A stretch of 64,000 nucleotides of DNA, from positions 248,001-312,000 of the forward strand of contig NZ_LGCN01000210.1 in the NCBI RefSeq assembly GCF_001279005.1, read 5' to 3'. This stretch comes from Streptomyces caelestis (lineage in GTDB: Bacteria > Actinomycetota > Actinomycetes > Streptomycetales > Streptomycetaceae). Below are positions 36,846 through 45,433 of the stretch, in pieces (positions within the stretch are counted from its first letter, which is position 1; the number at the start of each line of letters is the position of its first letter). The notes beneath the pieces were generated by a model that had not been told where the DNA came from, ran no database searches, and saw only the letters and a list, made by a program, of their open reading frames with translations. Position numbers and translations under genes: made by a program.

Positions 36846-37282
36846 TCACCGCCCGGCTGCGCGGCCTCCTCGGCCTCCTGGAGCTTCGCGTGCTCGGCGG
36901 CCTTGCCACGGGTGGCCTTGGCGTCCTCGGGCAGCTCCAGCTCGGGGCAGTCCTTCCACAGCCGCTCCAGGGCGTAGAAGACGCGCTCCTCGCTGTGCTG
37001 GACGTGGACGACGATGTCGACGTAGTCGAGCAGCACCCAGCGGGCCTCGCGGTCGCCCTCGCGGCGGACCGGCTTGGCGCCGAGCTCCTTGCTGAGCCGC
37101 TCCTCGATCTCGTCGACGATCGACTTGACCTGGCGGTCGTTGGGCGCGGAGGCCAGCAGAAAGGCATCGGTGATGGACAGCACGTCACTGACGTCGTAGG
37201 CGACGATGTCGTGCGCGAGCTTGTCGGCGGCCGCCTGGGCGGCGGTGGTGACGAGCTCGAGGGAACGGTCGGTTGCGGTCAC
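36839..37282 (-). CDS. rsfS: Ribosomal silencing factor RsfS
   Basis: The 147-residue protein (MTATDRSLELVTTAAQAAAD) has the RsfS core: DIVAYDVSDVLSITDAFLLA, then WVLLDYVDIVVHVQHSEER and YALERLWKDCPELELP. It binds L14 and blocks joining of the ribosomal subunits in starvation. A GTG start is used; the frame is open 20 codons upstream without conservation. The charged tail after the core is usual in actinobacteria. It is linked to nadD and the LCP-like gene, the common actinobacterial order. Confidence 0.95.
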   Translation of the reverse strand: MTATDRSLELVTTAAQAAADKLAHDIVAYDVSDVLSITDAFLLASAPNDRQVKSIVDEIEERLSKELGAKPVRREGDREARWVLLDYVDIVVHVQHSEERVFYALERLWKDCPELELPEDAKATRGKAAEHAKLQEAEEAAQPGGEW

Positions 37283-37376
37283 TACAAGGCTTTCGGTCGG
37301 TGGACACTTGCCCTCAAGGGTCTCACGGACCGCCGGGCGCACCCCACGCGATGACGAGGGGTGCGCCCCGCGTGCG

Positions 37377-39104
37377 CTACGAGCCGGGGTCGTAGTCCTG
37401 GCCGAGCACGACCGAGACGCGGGCGTTCGCGGAGACCTCGCCCTTGGTGACGGAGTCGGCGGACAGTCCCAGGGTCTTGGCGACCTCGGTGGCGTTCCCC
37501 TTGTCGGCGGCGTCCGCGTAGACGACCTTCGAGGCGGACTCGGCGGCGCCCGCGACGCCCGCGTCCCGGAAGGTGAAGCCGCCGTTGAGGAGCACCACGC
37601 GGGCCTTCTCGGTGCGGTCGTCCACCCCGGTGGCGTTGCGCACGGAGACGCTGACGGCGGCGTCCGGGTCGGGGCTCTTGGCGGTGCCGCCGAGGACGTC
37701 CTTGACCACGCTGTCGCTCGCCTCCGCGGTGAGCGTGCCGTCGTCCTGCACGGGCAGCACGGCGGTCTTGTGGGCGCCGCCCTTGGCGAGGTCGGAGAGC
37801 CGGGCGAGGAAGGAGCCGAGGTCCTTGTCGGTGAGCGGCGGCTCGATGATCTGCCCGAGGGTCTGGATGGTGACCGTGGCGGCGTCCGGGTCGGAGGTCA
37901 TCTTGCGCAGGACGCCGTGCAGGACCTGCCCGAACCGCTCCAGCTGGGCGTCCTGGGCCTCGCCGGAGCCGCGGTGGGTGGCGTAGGCGACGGCCATCTT
38001 GCCGCTGAGGGTCTGTCCCTTCCCCTTCTTGACCAGGGGCGCCTCGCCCTTCTTCTCGGCGTCCGGGTCGGGCACGTCGGTGTCGGTGTCGACCTCGATG
38101 TTCCCCACGAGGTCGACGAGGGTGAGCAGGAACGGGGTGTCCAGCCGCCAGGTGCCCTCGATGTCGGTGCCGAGGACGGTGTCGAGGGCGGTCCTGGTGC
38201 CCTCGGAGCCGTCGTCCTCGACCGACTTGGCGAGCGTGGTGGTGGCGCCGTCGTCGGCCGTCAGGGCGAGGGAGTTGGGCAGCAGGACGGTGGTGCCCTG
38301 CTCGGTGGTGGTGTTGTCGACGAGCAGGGCGGTGGCGGTGCCGCCGCCGGTGGTGTCGTGCAGGTGGACGACGATGACGTCCCGCTTCTGCGCGCCCGCG
38401 GCCGTCGTGGTGCCCGTGCCGGAGCCGGAGTCGGACAGGCCGGGCAGCTTCCCGGCGTACCAGAGGTAGCCGACGCCACCGGCCGCGACCAGGGCGAACA
38501 CCACGACGAGGGCGATGATCCGGCTGCGGGCGCGGCGCTTGGCCTCCTCCCGGCGCTCGGTGCGGTTCTCGGTGAACTTCATCCAGTCGATGACGTCCTC
38601 GGAGTCGCCGTCGGGCTCCTCGACGAAGGCGAACTGCTCGGTGCGGTACTCCGGCGCGGACCCGTCGGGGCCCTGCTCGTCGTCGGCCGGGCCGGGCTGC
38701 TGCGGGATGTGCGCGGTCTGCTCGGTGACGCGGGGCTGCTGCCCGGTGTGCGCGGTCTGCCCGGTGTGCGAGGTCTGCCCGTAGGAGTCGTACGGGCCGC
38801 CCTGCTGGGTGCCGTAGGGGGCGTAGGAGTCGTAGGACGGGGCCTGCGGCTGCTGCGGGGCCCCGGCCCCGGTCCCGTAGGGGTCGTACGAGGGCTGCTC
38901 GGGTCCGCCCGTCCGGTACGGGTCGTAGCCGTAGCCCTGCTGCTGGTACCCGTCGTACTGCTGGGCCTGCTGGGCCTGCTGGGTTTGCTGGGTTTGCTGG
39001 TCCGCGGCCTGGCGGTAGACAGGCCGGCCGTACTCGTCGTAGCCGACGAGCTCGTACGGGGCGCCCCCGTCGGCCCCGTACCCCGCGTCGTATCGGTCGT
39101 TCAC
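37377..39104 (-). CDS. pdtA: LCP-like membrane protein with LytR C-terminal domain (position of S. coelicolor pdtA)
   Basis: The 575-residue protein has a 195-residue Gln/Tyr/Gly/Pro-rich cytoplasmic part with a short QQTQQAQQAQQ run, a membrane helix (IIALVVVFALVAAGGVGYLW), a diverged LytR-CpsA-Psr domain (about 240-440) and LytR_C (about 480-575). Position between nadD and rsfS matches SCO2578, reported as the glycopolymer transferase PdtA needed for normal spore walls. The usual PRD block reads TTVLLPNSLAL here, and only one of the paired Arg of the later RxR (ATHRGSG) is present, while DAQLERF is kept. The GTG start has a GAGAGGGG site. Enzyme activity is therefore uncertain. Confidence 0.85.
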   Translation of the reverse strand: MNDRYDAGYGADGGAPYELVGYDEYGRPVYRQAADQQTQQTQQAQQAQQYDGYQQQGYGYDPYRTGGPEQPSYDPYGTGAGAPQQPQAPSYDSYAPYGTQQGGPYDSYGQTSHTGQTAHTGQQPRVTEQTAHIPQQPGPADDEQGPDGSAPEYRTEQFAFVEEPDGDSEDVIDWMKFTENRTERREEAKRRARSRIIALVVVFALVAAGGVGYLWYAGKLPGLSDSGSGTGTTTAAGAQKRDVIVVHLHDTTGGGTATALLVDNTTTEQGTTVLLPNSLALTADDGATTTLAKSVEDDGSEGTRTALDTVLGTDIEGTWRLDTPFLLTLVDLVGNIEVDTDTDVPDPDAEKKGEAPLVKKGKGQTLSGKMAVAYATHRGSGEAQDAQLERFGQVLHGVLRKMTSDPDAATVTIQTLGQIIEPPLTDKDLGSFLARLSDLAKGGAHKTAVLPVQDDGTLTAEASDSVVKDVLGGTAKSPDPDAAVSVSVRNATGVDDRTEKARVVLLNGGFTFRDAGVAGAAESASKVVYADAADKGNATEVAKTLGLSADSVTKGEVSANARVSVVLGQDYDPGS

Positions 39105-39120
39105 CGGTGCCCCTCTCGGC

Positions 39121-39744
39121 TCACTCGCCGCGGTACAGCTCGCGCTTGTCGATGTAGCGCACGACTCCGTCCGGCACCAGATACCAGACGGGCGCCCCCT
39201 TGGCGACTCTCGCACGGCAGTCCGTCGAGGAGATGGCGAGGGCGGGAACCTCGACGAGCGAGACACCGCCCTCGGGCAGGCCCGCGTCGGTCAGGTGGTG
39301 GCCGGGCCGGGTCACGCCGATGAAGTGCGCCAGGGAGAACAGCTCCTCGCTGTCGCGCCAGGTGAGGATCTGGGCGAGGGCGTCGGCGCCGGTGATGAAG
39401 AACAGGTCGCTGTCCGGGTTGAGCGCGCGCAGGTCGCGCAGGGTGTCCGTGGTGTAGGTGGGGCCGCCGCGGTCGATGTCGATGCGGCTCACCGAGAACT
39501 GCGGGTTCTCGGCCGTGGCGATGACCGTCATCAGGTAGCGGTCCTCGGCGGCGGAGACCGCGCGGTCGCTCTTCTGCCACGGCTGTCCGGTGGGGACGAA
39601 GACCACCTCGTCGAGGTGGAACTGCGCGGCGACCTCGCTGGCCGCCACCAGGTGCCCGTGGTGGATCGGGTCGAAGGTGCCGCCCATCACGCCGAGACGG
39701 CGTCTGCCCTGCCGCGCCGGGCCGCTGCCGGGGCCGGTAGGCAT
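39121..39744 (-). CDS. nadD: Nicotinate-nucleotide adenylyltransferase
   Basis: The 207-residue enzyme carries [15 protein letters not shown] with the HxGH nucleotidyltransferase motif, VPTGQPWQK, and the C-terminal [11 protein letters not shown] (ISSTxxR). It makes nicotinate adenine dinucleotide in NAD synthesis. I start it at MPTGPGSG because GGGAGAGCAGGAC lies just upstream; MGEQDMPTG (39759) is a second choice. The pdtA-like gene begins 17 bases after the stop, and rsfS and the phosphatase gene follow. Confidence 0.95.
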   Translation of the reverse strand: MPTGPGSGPARQGRRRLGVMGGTFDPIHHGHLVAASEVAAQFHLDEVVFVPTGQPWQKSDRAVSAAEDRYLMTVIATAENPQFSVSRIDIDRGGPTYTTDTLRDLRALNPDSDLFFITGADALAQILTWRDSEELFSLAHFIGVTRPGHHLTDAGLPEGGVSLVEVPALAISSTDCRARVAKGAPVWYLVPDGVVRYIDKRELYRGE

Positions 39745-39820
39745 GTCCTGCTCTCCCATGCGTGCAGACCCTACCGGCCCGGCCCGAGAACCCCGTCCGC
39801 GAGGGCGGCCGGCGGGAGGT

Positions 39821-39985
39821 TCAGCGGTCGCGGTTGAAGCGGGTGGTGATCCACAGCAGGAGCAGCAGGACGAACAGCGCGCCGCCGCCGGTGAGGTAGG
39901 GGCTGAGGCTCTCGTGGTTGCCTCCGTGCTCTCCGCCCTCGGCGGCAAGGGTGGCGAACTGGGCAGCGGTGCTGGGGATGCTCAT
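39821..39985 (-). CDS. Small single-pass membrane protein, 54 residues
   Basis: The frame reads [20 protein letters not shown], then a His/Gly-rich stretch, one strong hydrophobic helix ([15 protein letters not shown]) and a basic end, so it is likely Nout with a short extracytoplasmic head. Third-position bias is normal coding. It sits 76 bases upstream of nadD on the same strand. GAAG near the ATG is a weak ribosome site. The protein is too short for family recognition; its membrane helix and place before nadD make it a credible gene. Confidence 0.7.
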   Translation of the reverse strand: MSIPSTAAQFATLAAEGGEHGGNHESLSPYLTGGGALFVLLLLLWITTRFNRDR

Positions 39986-40346
39986 CTTCGGCAGGACCTA
40001 TCGCGTGTGGGCGGGATAAAGACGTCGGCTCATCGTAAGCGGGCGCCTCCGCGCCGATCACGCCGACTCCGCCGTTGCGGGCGCGGGGGCGGGGGGAAGG
40101 AACCTTCCCCGCCGCCCGATCGTCCTTCCGGCTGTAGCCACGCAACAGGAACCACGCGGCGGGCGCACAGCCCACCGCCCTCACGATCAGGAGCACCCGG
40201 AGCAGGATTCCCCGCGCCTCCTCGGCCGTCCCGTCGTCCGTCACCGCCCGTCCACGGCGACTCCGCCTGGGCCGGGCCTCGCCGCGAGGGAGCGAAGGAT
40301 CGCACGAGGGGCCGCGAAGGGTCACCCAGACGCACATGGGGGATAC
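39986..40346. other. 361-base region between the small membrane gene and the M48 protease gene
   Basis: The two flanking genes are divergent, so both promoters should lie here. An open minus-strand frame from a GTG at 40244 codes for a plausible start, EARGILLRVLLIVRAVG..., but then runs with poor bias and a TTA codon through the small membrane gene to 39771; I do not call it. A short inverted repeat ggaaggaaccttcc lies near 40097. No clear promoter hexamers could be selected. Confidence 0.4.
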
Positions 40347-41474
40347 ATGTCCGACGGCCATCAGCACAACGGGCACGAGAGCGTGCCGAGCAGGCAGCGC
40401 AGGCGCTTCCCCGGGATCTCCACGCGGGCGTACGAGCATCCGGCGGACCGTTCCGCGCTGGTGGCGCTGCGCAAGCTGACCGGTTTCGACACGGTGTTCA
40501 GGGCGCTGAGCGGTCTGCTGCCCGAGCGCAGTCTGCGGCTGCTGTTCCTGTCCGACTCGGTGCGGGTCTCGGACCGGCAGTTCACGCACCTCAACGACAT
40601 GCTGCGGGACGCCTGCTACATCCTGGACCTGGAGAAGGTCCCGCCGATGTACGTCAAGCAGGACCCGAATCCGAACGCGATGTGCATCGGCATGGACGAG
40701 CCGATCATCGTGGTGACGACGGGGCTGGTGGAGCTGCTCGACGAGGAGGAGATGCGGGCGGTCGTCGGACACGAGGTCGGGCACGCGCTGTCCGGGCACT
40801 CGGTGTACCGGACGATCCTGCTGTTCCTGACGTCGCTGGCGGTCCGCGTCGCGTGGATCCCGCTCGGCAACGTCGCGATCATGGCGATCGTGACGGCGCT
40901 GCGCGAGTGGTTCCGCAAGTCGGAGCTGTCCGCGGACCGCGCGGGTCTGCTGGTCGGCCAGGACGTACAGGCCTCGATGCGCGGCCTGATGAAGATCGCG
41001 GGCGGCAACCACCTGCACGAGATGAACGTGGACGCGTTCCTGGAGCAGGCCGAGGAGTACGAGGCGGGGGGCGATCTGCGCGACTCCGTGCTGAAGATCC
41101 TCAACGTGCTGCCCCGCTCGCACCCGTTCACCACCGTGCGGGCGGCCGAGCTGAAGAAGTGGGCGGCCTCCCGCGACTTCCAGCGGATCATGGACGGCCA
41201 CTACCCGCGCCGTGAGGAGGACAAGGACGCCTCGGTGCGGGACTCCTGGCGGGATTCGGCGAGCAGCTACGCGGACGAGGTGCGCAACTCCAAGGACCCG
41301 CTGATGAAGCTGGTCAGCGACATCGCGGGCGGCGCCGGGGACCTGGGCGGCCGGGTCCGCCGCGGCTTCGGCGGTTTCACGTCCCCGGGGCCGAAGCCGC
41401 CGAAGCCGGGACCGGGGGAGCCGGGTGCGGCGTCGGGCACGGAGGGCGACGAGCCGCCACGCGACGGCGCGTAG
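40347..41474 (+). CDS. M48 family (HtpX/Ste24-like) metalloprotease
   Basis: The 375-residue protein has the zinc motif VVGHEVGHALSGH (HExxH) and the downstream Glu in KSELSADRAGLL that completes the site. Hydrophobic TILLFLTSLAVRVAWIP and NVAIMAIVTAL follow the HExxH and may dip into the membrane. The C terminus is Gly/Pro-rich (FTSPGPKPPKPGPG). M48 proteases act in membrane protein quality control. GGGGGAT precedes the ATG. The gene is alone on the plus strand, followed by a 7-bp tandem repeat. Confidence 0.9.
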   Translation: MSDGHQHNGHESVPSRQRRRFPGISTRAYEHPADRSALVALRKLTGFDTVFRALSGLLPERSLRLLFLSDSVRVSDRQFTHLNDMLRDACYILDLEKVPPMYVKQDPNPNAMCIGMDEPIIVVTTGLVELLDEEEMRAVVGHEVGHALSGHSVYRTILLFLTSLAVRVAWIPLGNVAIMAIVTALREWFRKSELSADRAGLLVGQDVQASMRGLMKIAGGNHLHEMNVDAFLEQAEEYEAGGDLRDSVLKILNVLPRSHPFTTVRAAELKKWAASRDFQRIMDGHYPRREEDKDASVRDSWRDSASSYADEVRNSKDPLMKLVSDIAGGAGDLGGRVRRGFGGFTSPGPKPPKPGPGEPGAASGTEGDEPPRDGA

Positions 41475-41490
41475 GGCGCAGGGGGCCGCG

Positions 41491-41532
41491 GGTCGGCGGT
41501 CGGCGGTCGGCGGTCGGCGGTCGGCGGTCGGC
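41491..41532. repeat. Six tandem copies of the heptamer ggtcggc
   Basis: Six perfect consecutive copies lie 17 bases after the M48 protease stop codon, between convergent genes. Such short units expand and shrink by slippage, so copy number may vary between strains. Confidence 0.97.
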
Positions 41533-41619
41533 CGGGAGCCTGCGTTCCCCGCCCGTGCCCCGGGACTTCCCGGGAGGGCTGCGGGGAGCACGCGGGCGCG
41601 GGCGGTGCGTGACGAGCAC

Positions 41620-41648
41620 GGCGCCGCCCGCCGGAAGGGCGCGGCGCC
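41620..41648. terminator. Hairpin between convergent genes
   Basis: ggcgccgc and gcggcgcc form a perfect 8-bp stem just before the stop of the minus-strand membrane protein gene. It may end transcription from either side. Confidence 0.5.
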
Positions 41649-41655
41649 GCCCGGC

Positions 41656-42729
41656 TCACAGCTTCGGCTGGGCGCCCGGGGCGAGGGAGCCGCACAGGGC
41701 CGGGGTGCTGCCCGTGGCGTACGGATCGGTGCCGGCGGGGGCGGTCCCCTCGGCCCTGTGGCCCGCCAGCAGCGGGCGCAGCCGGACGGTGGAGTCCTCG
41801 GCGCAGGACAGCGGACCGGCCTGGACGCGGGCGACGACGAGTTCCGTCCGGTGCAGGCGCAGGTCGTCGCGGTCGAAGCGGAAGCGCAGCTCGCGCCGGA
41901 CGGTGAACAGCGACGCCGCGGCGTCCCGGCCTGCGCCGGCCGGGCGCAGCGCGTAGACGAACGTGTGGTCCGTGGTGACCTCGAGGGTGGCGGAGTCGGT
42001 CTCGGTGGCCCGCATGGTGCCCTGGACCCGGATCCCGCGGTCCGCCAGCCGCACGCGGGCGGGGTCGAAGCGGACCAGCCATCCGGTGGGCGCGTGCCGT
42101 CCGTCGGCGGTGGGCCGGTCGAAGCTCCGGTCGAACTGGTCCAGCTGACCGGGGTCGAGCAGCACCCGCACGGGCCGGGTCTCGCCGCCGGTGAGCACGC
42201 CCGGATCGAGGGCGGACCGTACGAGGTAGTCCTTGGCGGTGAACAGCGCGGCCACCACCTGGCCGTCGGAGAAGTGCGCGGTGCGCCGGGACGCCGGGAG
42301 CGGCACCCCCTCGGCGCCGGGCCGGAACTGCGCCGCCGGACTGCGCGCGTACAGCTGGTCGACGTCGGCGGTGCCGGGGACCTCGCCCCGCGGGGCGAGC
42401 GGGATGACGGTCGTCCGCAGCGGCTCGGCGGGCTCGTCGGCGACGGGGCTCCGGTAGGGGTGGCGCACGCCCATGTAGACGGCGGTGCCGAAGGCCACGG
42501 CGATCAGCAGGACCAGGATCAGCGCCTGCCGGGGCAGGCCGCCGCGGCCCCGCGGCGGACGGCGGCGCACGGCGGGCGCGTGGTCGGTGATGCGCTGCTC
42601 GGCGGAGTACTCCTGGAGCCGGGCAGCGCGGACGAAGGACTCGTCGAAGACGACGGACCTGTACTCGTCCTCTCCACCTCCGGGGGCTCCCTCGGGCGTC
42701 CCCTCGGGTGGGTCCGAAGGCCCTCCCAT
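41656..42729 (-). CDS. Membrane protein with SVVFDExFVRAA motif and large extracytoplasmic domain (SCO2583-like)
   Basis: The 357-residue protein has a short acidic cytoplasmic head with YRSVVFDESFVRAARLQEYS, a basic stretch, one membrane helix (ALILVLLIAVAFGTAVYMGV) and about 265 residues outside, including two Cys (LSCAED and ALCGSL) near the end that could pair. The neighbouring gene encodes a second protein with the same motif just inside the membrane. Position matches SCO2583 of S. coelicolor. There is no enzyme motif; a role in wall assembly is suggested only by location. Confidence 0.8.
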   Translation of the reverse strand: MGGPSDPPEGTPEGAPGGGEDEYRSVVFDESFVRAARLQEYSAEQRITDHAPAVRRRPPRGRGGLPRQALILVLLIAVAFGTAVYMGVRHPYRSPVADEPAEPLRTTVIPLAPRGEVPGTADVDQLYARSPAAQFRPGAEGVPLPASRRTAHFSDGQVVAALFTAKDYLVRSALDPGVLTGGETRPVRVLLDPGQLDQFDRSFDRPTADGRHAPTGWLVRFDPARVRLADRGIRVQGTMRATETDSATLEVTTDHTFVYALRPAGAGRDAAASLFTVRRELRFRFDRDDLRLHRTELVVARVQAGPLSCAEDSTVRLRPLLAGHRAEGTAPAGTDPYATGSTPALCGSLAPGAQPKL

Positions 42730-42816
42730 ATCTTCAAGGGTAGGTCCGGGGAGGTTCCGGTAAACGCCCCGCCCGGGTCAAGTTCTGACAGGTTCTCACC
42801 AGGCCGGCGGCCTCTC

Positions 42817-43383
42817 TCAGGGGCTGCCGCGCGGGATCACCGGGACGGTCGGCCGGGAGTGGTCGGCCGACGCGGAGGGCGTCGCCGCGCCACCCCGCTC
42901 CACACCGGTGGTGGTGGGCGGCGGGGCCGGGTCCTGGCGGTGGGAGGACGCTCCCCGGTAGACGGCCGAGAAGGCGAGCGCGACCATGCCGATGCCCATC
43001 ACCAGGGCGAGCATCCAGGCGACGGGACGGTGCCAGCGCACCTGCCTGCCGTACGGGCCCGGGGAGCCGCGGACGCCCTCCAGGAGGTCCTCGGCGCCGT
43101 CCGGGTCGTCGTAGCCGGAATCGCCCCGGTAGCCGCCGTACCCCTCGTCGTACCGGTCGCCGCGCGCACCGGCCCGGTGGGCCTCGGCCTCGGAGGCCTC
43201 GGCTCTGGCCTGTGCGGCGGCCAGGAGGCGTTCGACGGCGGTCGGCTCGTGCACTTCGGCCGCCCGTACGAAGGCCTCGTCGAAGACCACGGAGGCGAAC
43301 TCTTCGTCCGACACCCCGCGGTCGTGGTCGTCGTCGGGCTCCCAGCCGTCAGGGAACGGCGTGCCCCCCACGTCCTCCGGCAC
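42817..43383 (-). CDS. Single-pass membrane protein with SVVFDExFVRAA motif (SCO2584-like)
   Basis: The 188-residue protein (MPEDVGGTPFPDGWEPDDDH) has FASVVFDEAFVRAAEVHEPT, a charged linker with Gly/Tyr/Asp repeats, a membrane helix (MLALVMGIGMVALAFSAVY) and a short Pro/Thr tail outside. In S. coelicolor the protein at this place, SCO2584, has been reported as a partner of the MreB spore-wall complex; I rely on synteny for that link. It is 88 bases upstream of its larger relative. Upstream starts at 43410 or 43461 are possible. Confidence 0.78.
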   Translation of the reverse strand: MPEDVGGTPFPDGWEPDDDHDRGVSDEEFASVVFDEAFVRAAEVHEPTAVERLLAAAQARAEASEAEAHRAGARGDRYDEGYGGYRGDSGYDDPDGAEDLLEGVRGSPGPYGRQVRWHRPVAWMLALVMGIGMVALAFSAVYRGASSHRQDPAPPPTTTGVERGGAATPSASADHSRPTVPVIPRGSP

Positions 43384-43482
43384 GCATCCAGAGTAGACCT
43401 GGGGGGTCATTTTGGGCAGACGGTATGGAAATTCATCCGTCCGGGGAGGCGGTCCCGCCACCGCCCTTCCCGCGTGCGCGGG

Positions 43483-44769
43483 TCAGCGCCGTACGTGGCC
43501 GTCGCCGGTGACGATGTACTTCGTGCTGGTCAGCTCGGGCAGGCCCATCGGCCCCCGGGCGTGCAGCTTCTGCGTGGAGATGCCGATCTCCGCGCCGAAG
43601 CCGAACTGGCCGCCGTCGGTGAACCGGGTGGAGGCGTTCACCGCGACCGTGGTGGAGTCCACCAGCTGGGTGAAGCGGCGGGCGGCCTGCTGCGAGGTGG
43701 TGACGATGGCCTCGGTGTGGCCGGAGGTCCACAGCCGGATGTGCTCGACGGCCCGGTCGAGGGAGTCGACGACGGCGGCGGCGATGTCGTGGGAGAGGTA
43801 CTCGGTCTCCCAGTCCTCCGTGGTGGCCTCCACGACGGTGGCGCGGGAGTCCTTGGCGTACGCCATCACGCGTTCGTCGGCGTGCACGGTCACCCCGGCG
43901 TCGGCGAGGGCGTCCAGGGCGCGCGGCAGGAACTCGGCGGCGATGTCCTGGTGCACCAGGAGGGTCTCGGCGGCGTTGCAGACGCCGACCCGCTGGGCCT
44001 TGGAGTTGACCAGGATCTCCACCGCCATGTCGAGGTCGGCCTGCGCGTCGACGTACACGTGGCAGTTGCCGGTGCCGGTCTCGATGACCGGGACGACGGA
44101 CTCCTGGACGACCGTGTTGATCAGCGAGGCGCCGCCGCGCGGGATGAGCACGTCGACCAGACCGCGGGCGCGCATCAGCTCGCGCACGCTGTCCCGGCTC
44201 TCTCCGGGCACCAGCTGGACGGCGTCGGCGGGCAGCCCGGCGCCGTGCACGGCGTCGCGCAGGACGCCCACCAGGGCGGTGTTCGACCGGTAGGCGGAGG
44301 ACGAGCCGCGCAGCAGGACCGCGTTGCCGGACTTCAGGCAGAGGGCGGCGGCGTCGACCGTCACGTTCGGACGGCCCTCGTAGATGATCCCGACGACGCC
44401 GAGCGGCACCCGGACCTGGCGCAGGTCGATGCCGTTGGGCAGCGTGGAGCCGCGGACGACCTCGCCGACCGGGTCGGGCAGCGCGGCCACGTCCCGCACG
44501 TCGGCGGCGATCGCGCGCACCCGCTCGGGGGTGAGGGTGAGCCGGTCGATCATGCCCTCGCCGGTGCCGGCCTCCCGGGCCCTGGCCACGTCCTGGGCGT
44601 TGGCCTCGACGATTTCACTCGTACGGACCTCCAGCGCGTCCGCGATGGCGAGCAGCGCGTCGTCCTTGGCGGCCCGCGGCAGCGGCGCGAGGGTGGCGGC
44701 GGCGCCCTTGGCCCGGTAGGCGGCCTGGTTGACCGGGGACATCGAGTCGTACGGGGAGAGCGTGGTCAT
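43483..44769 (-). CDS. proA: Gamma-glutamyl phosphate reductase
   Basis: The 428-residue enzyme has the Cys nucleophile in [15 protein letters not shown], the substrate loop [10 protein letters not shown], and [15 protein letters not shown] for the cofactor. It reduces glutamyl-5-phosphate with NADPH, the second step of proline synthesis. It lies downstream of proB with one unknown gene in between, and begins with ATG. Length and motifs are normal. Confidence 0.97.
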   Translation of the reverse strand: MTTLSPYDSMSPVNQAAYRAKGAAATLAPLPRAAKDDALLAIADALEVRTSEIVEANAQDVARAREAGTGEGMIDRLTLTPERVRAIAADVRDVAALPDPVGEVVRGSTLPNGIDLRQVRVPLGVVGIIYEGRPNVTVDAAALCLKSGNAVLLRGSSSAYRSNTALVGVLRDAVHGAGLPADAVQLVPGESRDSVRELMRARGLVDVLIPRGGASLINTVVQESVVPVIETGTGNCHVYVDAQADLDMAVEILVNSKAQRVGVCNAAETLLVHQDIAAEFLPRALDALADAGVTVHADERVMAYAKDSRATVVEATTEDWETEYLSHDIAAAVVDSLDRAVEHIRLWTSGHTEAIVTTSQQAARRFTQLVDSTTVAVNASTRFTDGGQFGFGAEIGISTQKLHARGPMGLPELTSTKYIVTGDGHVRR

Positions 44770-44832
44770 GGAAAAAGGGTAGTGCGGGCGGCGGGTCCGG
44801 TCGGCGGTCGTCCCGAACCCCGAGACACGGGT

Positions 44833-45300
44833 TCAGAACGGGTGGACTCCGACGGGTGTCGCCGGCACCGGCCCGTACCCCGCCGCGACGCGCTGGTGGT
44901 AGGTGGCCCGGTCGATGACCTCCAGACCGACGATCTCCCAGGGCGGCAGGCCGGCGGTCCGGCGGTGTTCGCCCCACAGGCGCAGCGCCACGGCGGCCGC
45001 GTCGTGCAGGTCGCGGGCCTCCTCCCAGTAGCGGATCTCCGCGTGGTCGTCGGCGTAGCGGCTGGTCAGCAGGAACGGGTGGTCGTGGGCGAGCTGTTCC
45101 AGCGCCCGCCGGACCTCCGTGACGGGGGCCGGCGCGCCGGAGACGCTGAGGGTGACGTGCCACAGGCGGGGCAGGTCCCGGGGTCCGCCGCCGTCCTGGA
45201 ACCGGTCACCGGCGGCGACGCTGCTCAGGGCGCGCTCGTCGCCGGCCGCACGGGAGCCGGCACCGCGAGACGGTGTCGTCACCGGGCGCACTCGTCTCAC
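44833..45300 (-). CDS. Conserved protein of unknown function between proB and proA
   Basis: The 155-residue protein starts at a GTG (MRRVRPVTTPSRGAGSRAAG) with an AAGGAGG site five bases upstream. The first 45 residues are probably disordered; the rest, LWHVTLSVSGAPAPVTEVRR to the end, looks like a compact alpha/beta domain with HPFLLTSRYADDHAEIRYWE and GLEVIDRATYHQRV. It has no metal or nucleotide motif I recognise. It is likely cotranscribed with proB and proA. Confidence 0.78.
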   Translation of the reverse strand: MRRVRPVTTPSRGAGSRAAGDERALSSVAAGDRFQDGGGPRDLPRLWHVTLSVSGAPAPVTEVRRALEQLAHDHPFLLTSRYADDHAEIRYWEEARDLHDAAAVALRLWGEHRRTAGLPPWEIVGLEVIDRATYHQRVAAGYGPVPATPVGVHPF

Positions 45301-45433
45301 GACGGCCTCCTTCACGCGCGGACCCACCCGGTGGTCGGGCGGATGTGTCCTCGTAACAAAGTGGAGCAGGCCGCCGGGGATCGCGGGGCACTTTCGCGGA
45401 ACGTCCACCACCGAGGGCGGACGTTCCGGCACA

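Noticed and set aside
39771..40244. 158-codon minus-strand frame beginning at a GTG with a hydrophobic segment
   Set aside because: The first 35 codons look coding, but the rest has poor base bias, a TTA codon, and covers the 54-codon gene in a different frame. I mention it in the spacer entry but do not call it.
40030..40335. 101-codon Arg/Gly/Pro-rich frame before the M48 protease
   Set aside because: The composition is that of a wrong-frame read, and it covers the likely promoter region.
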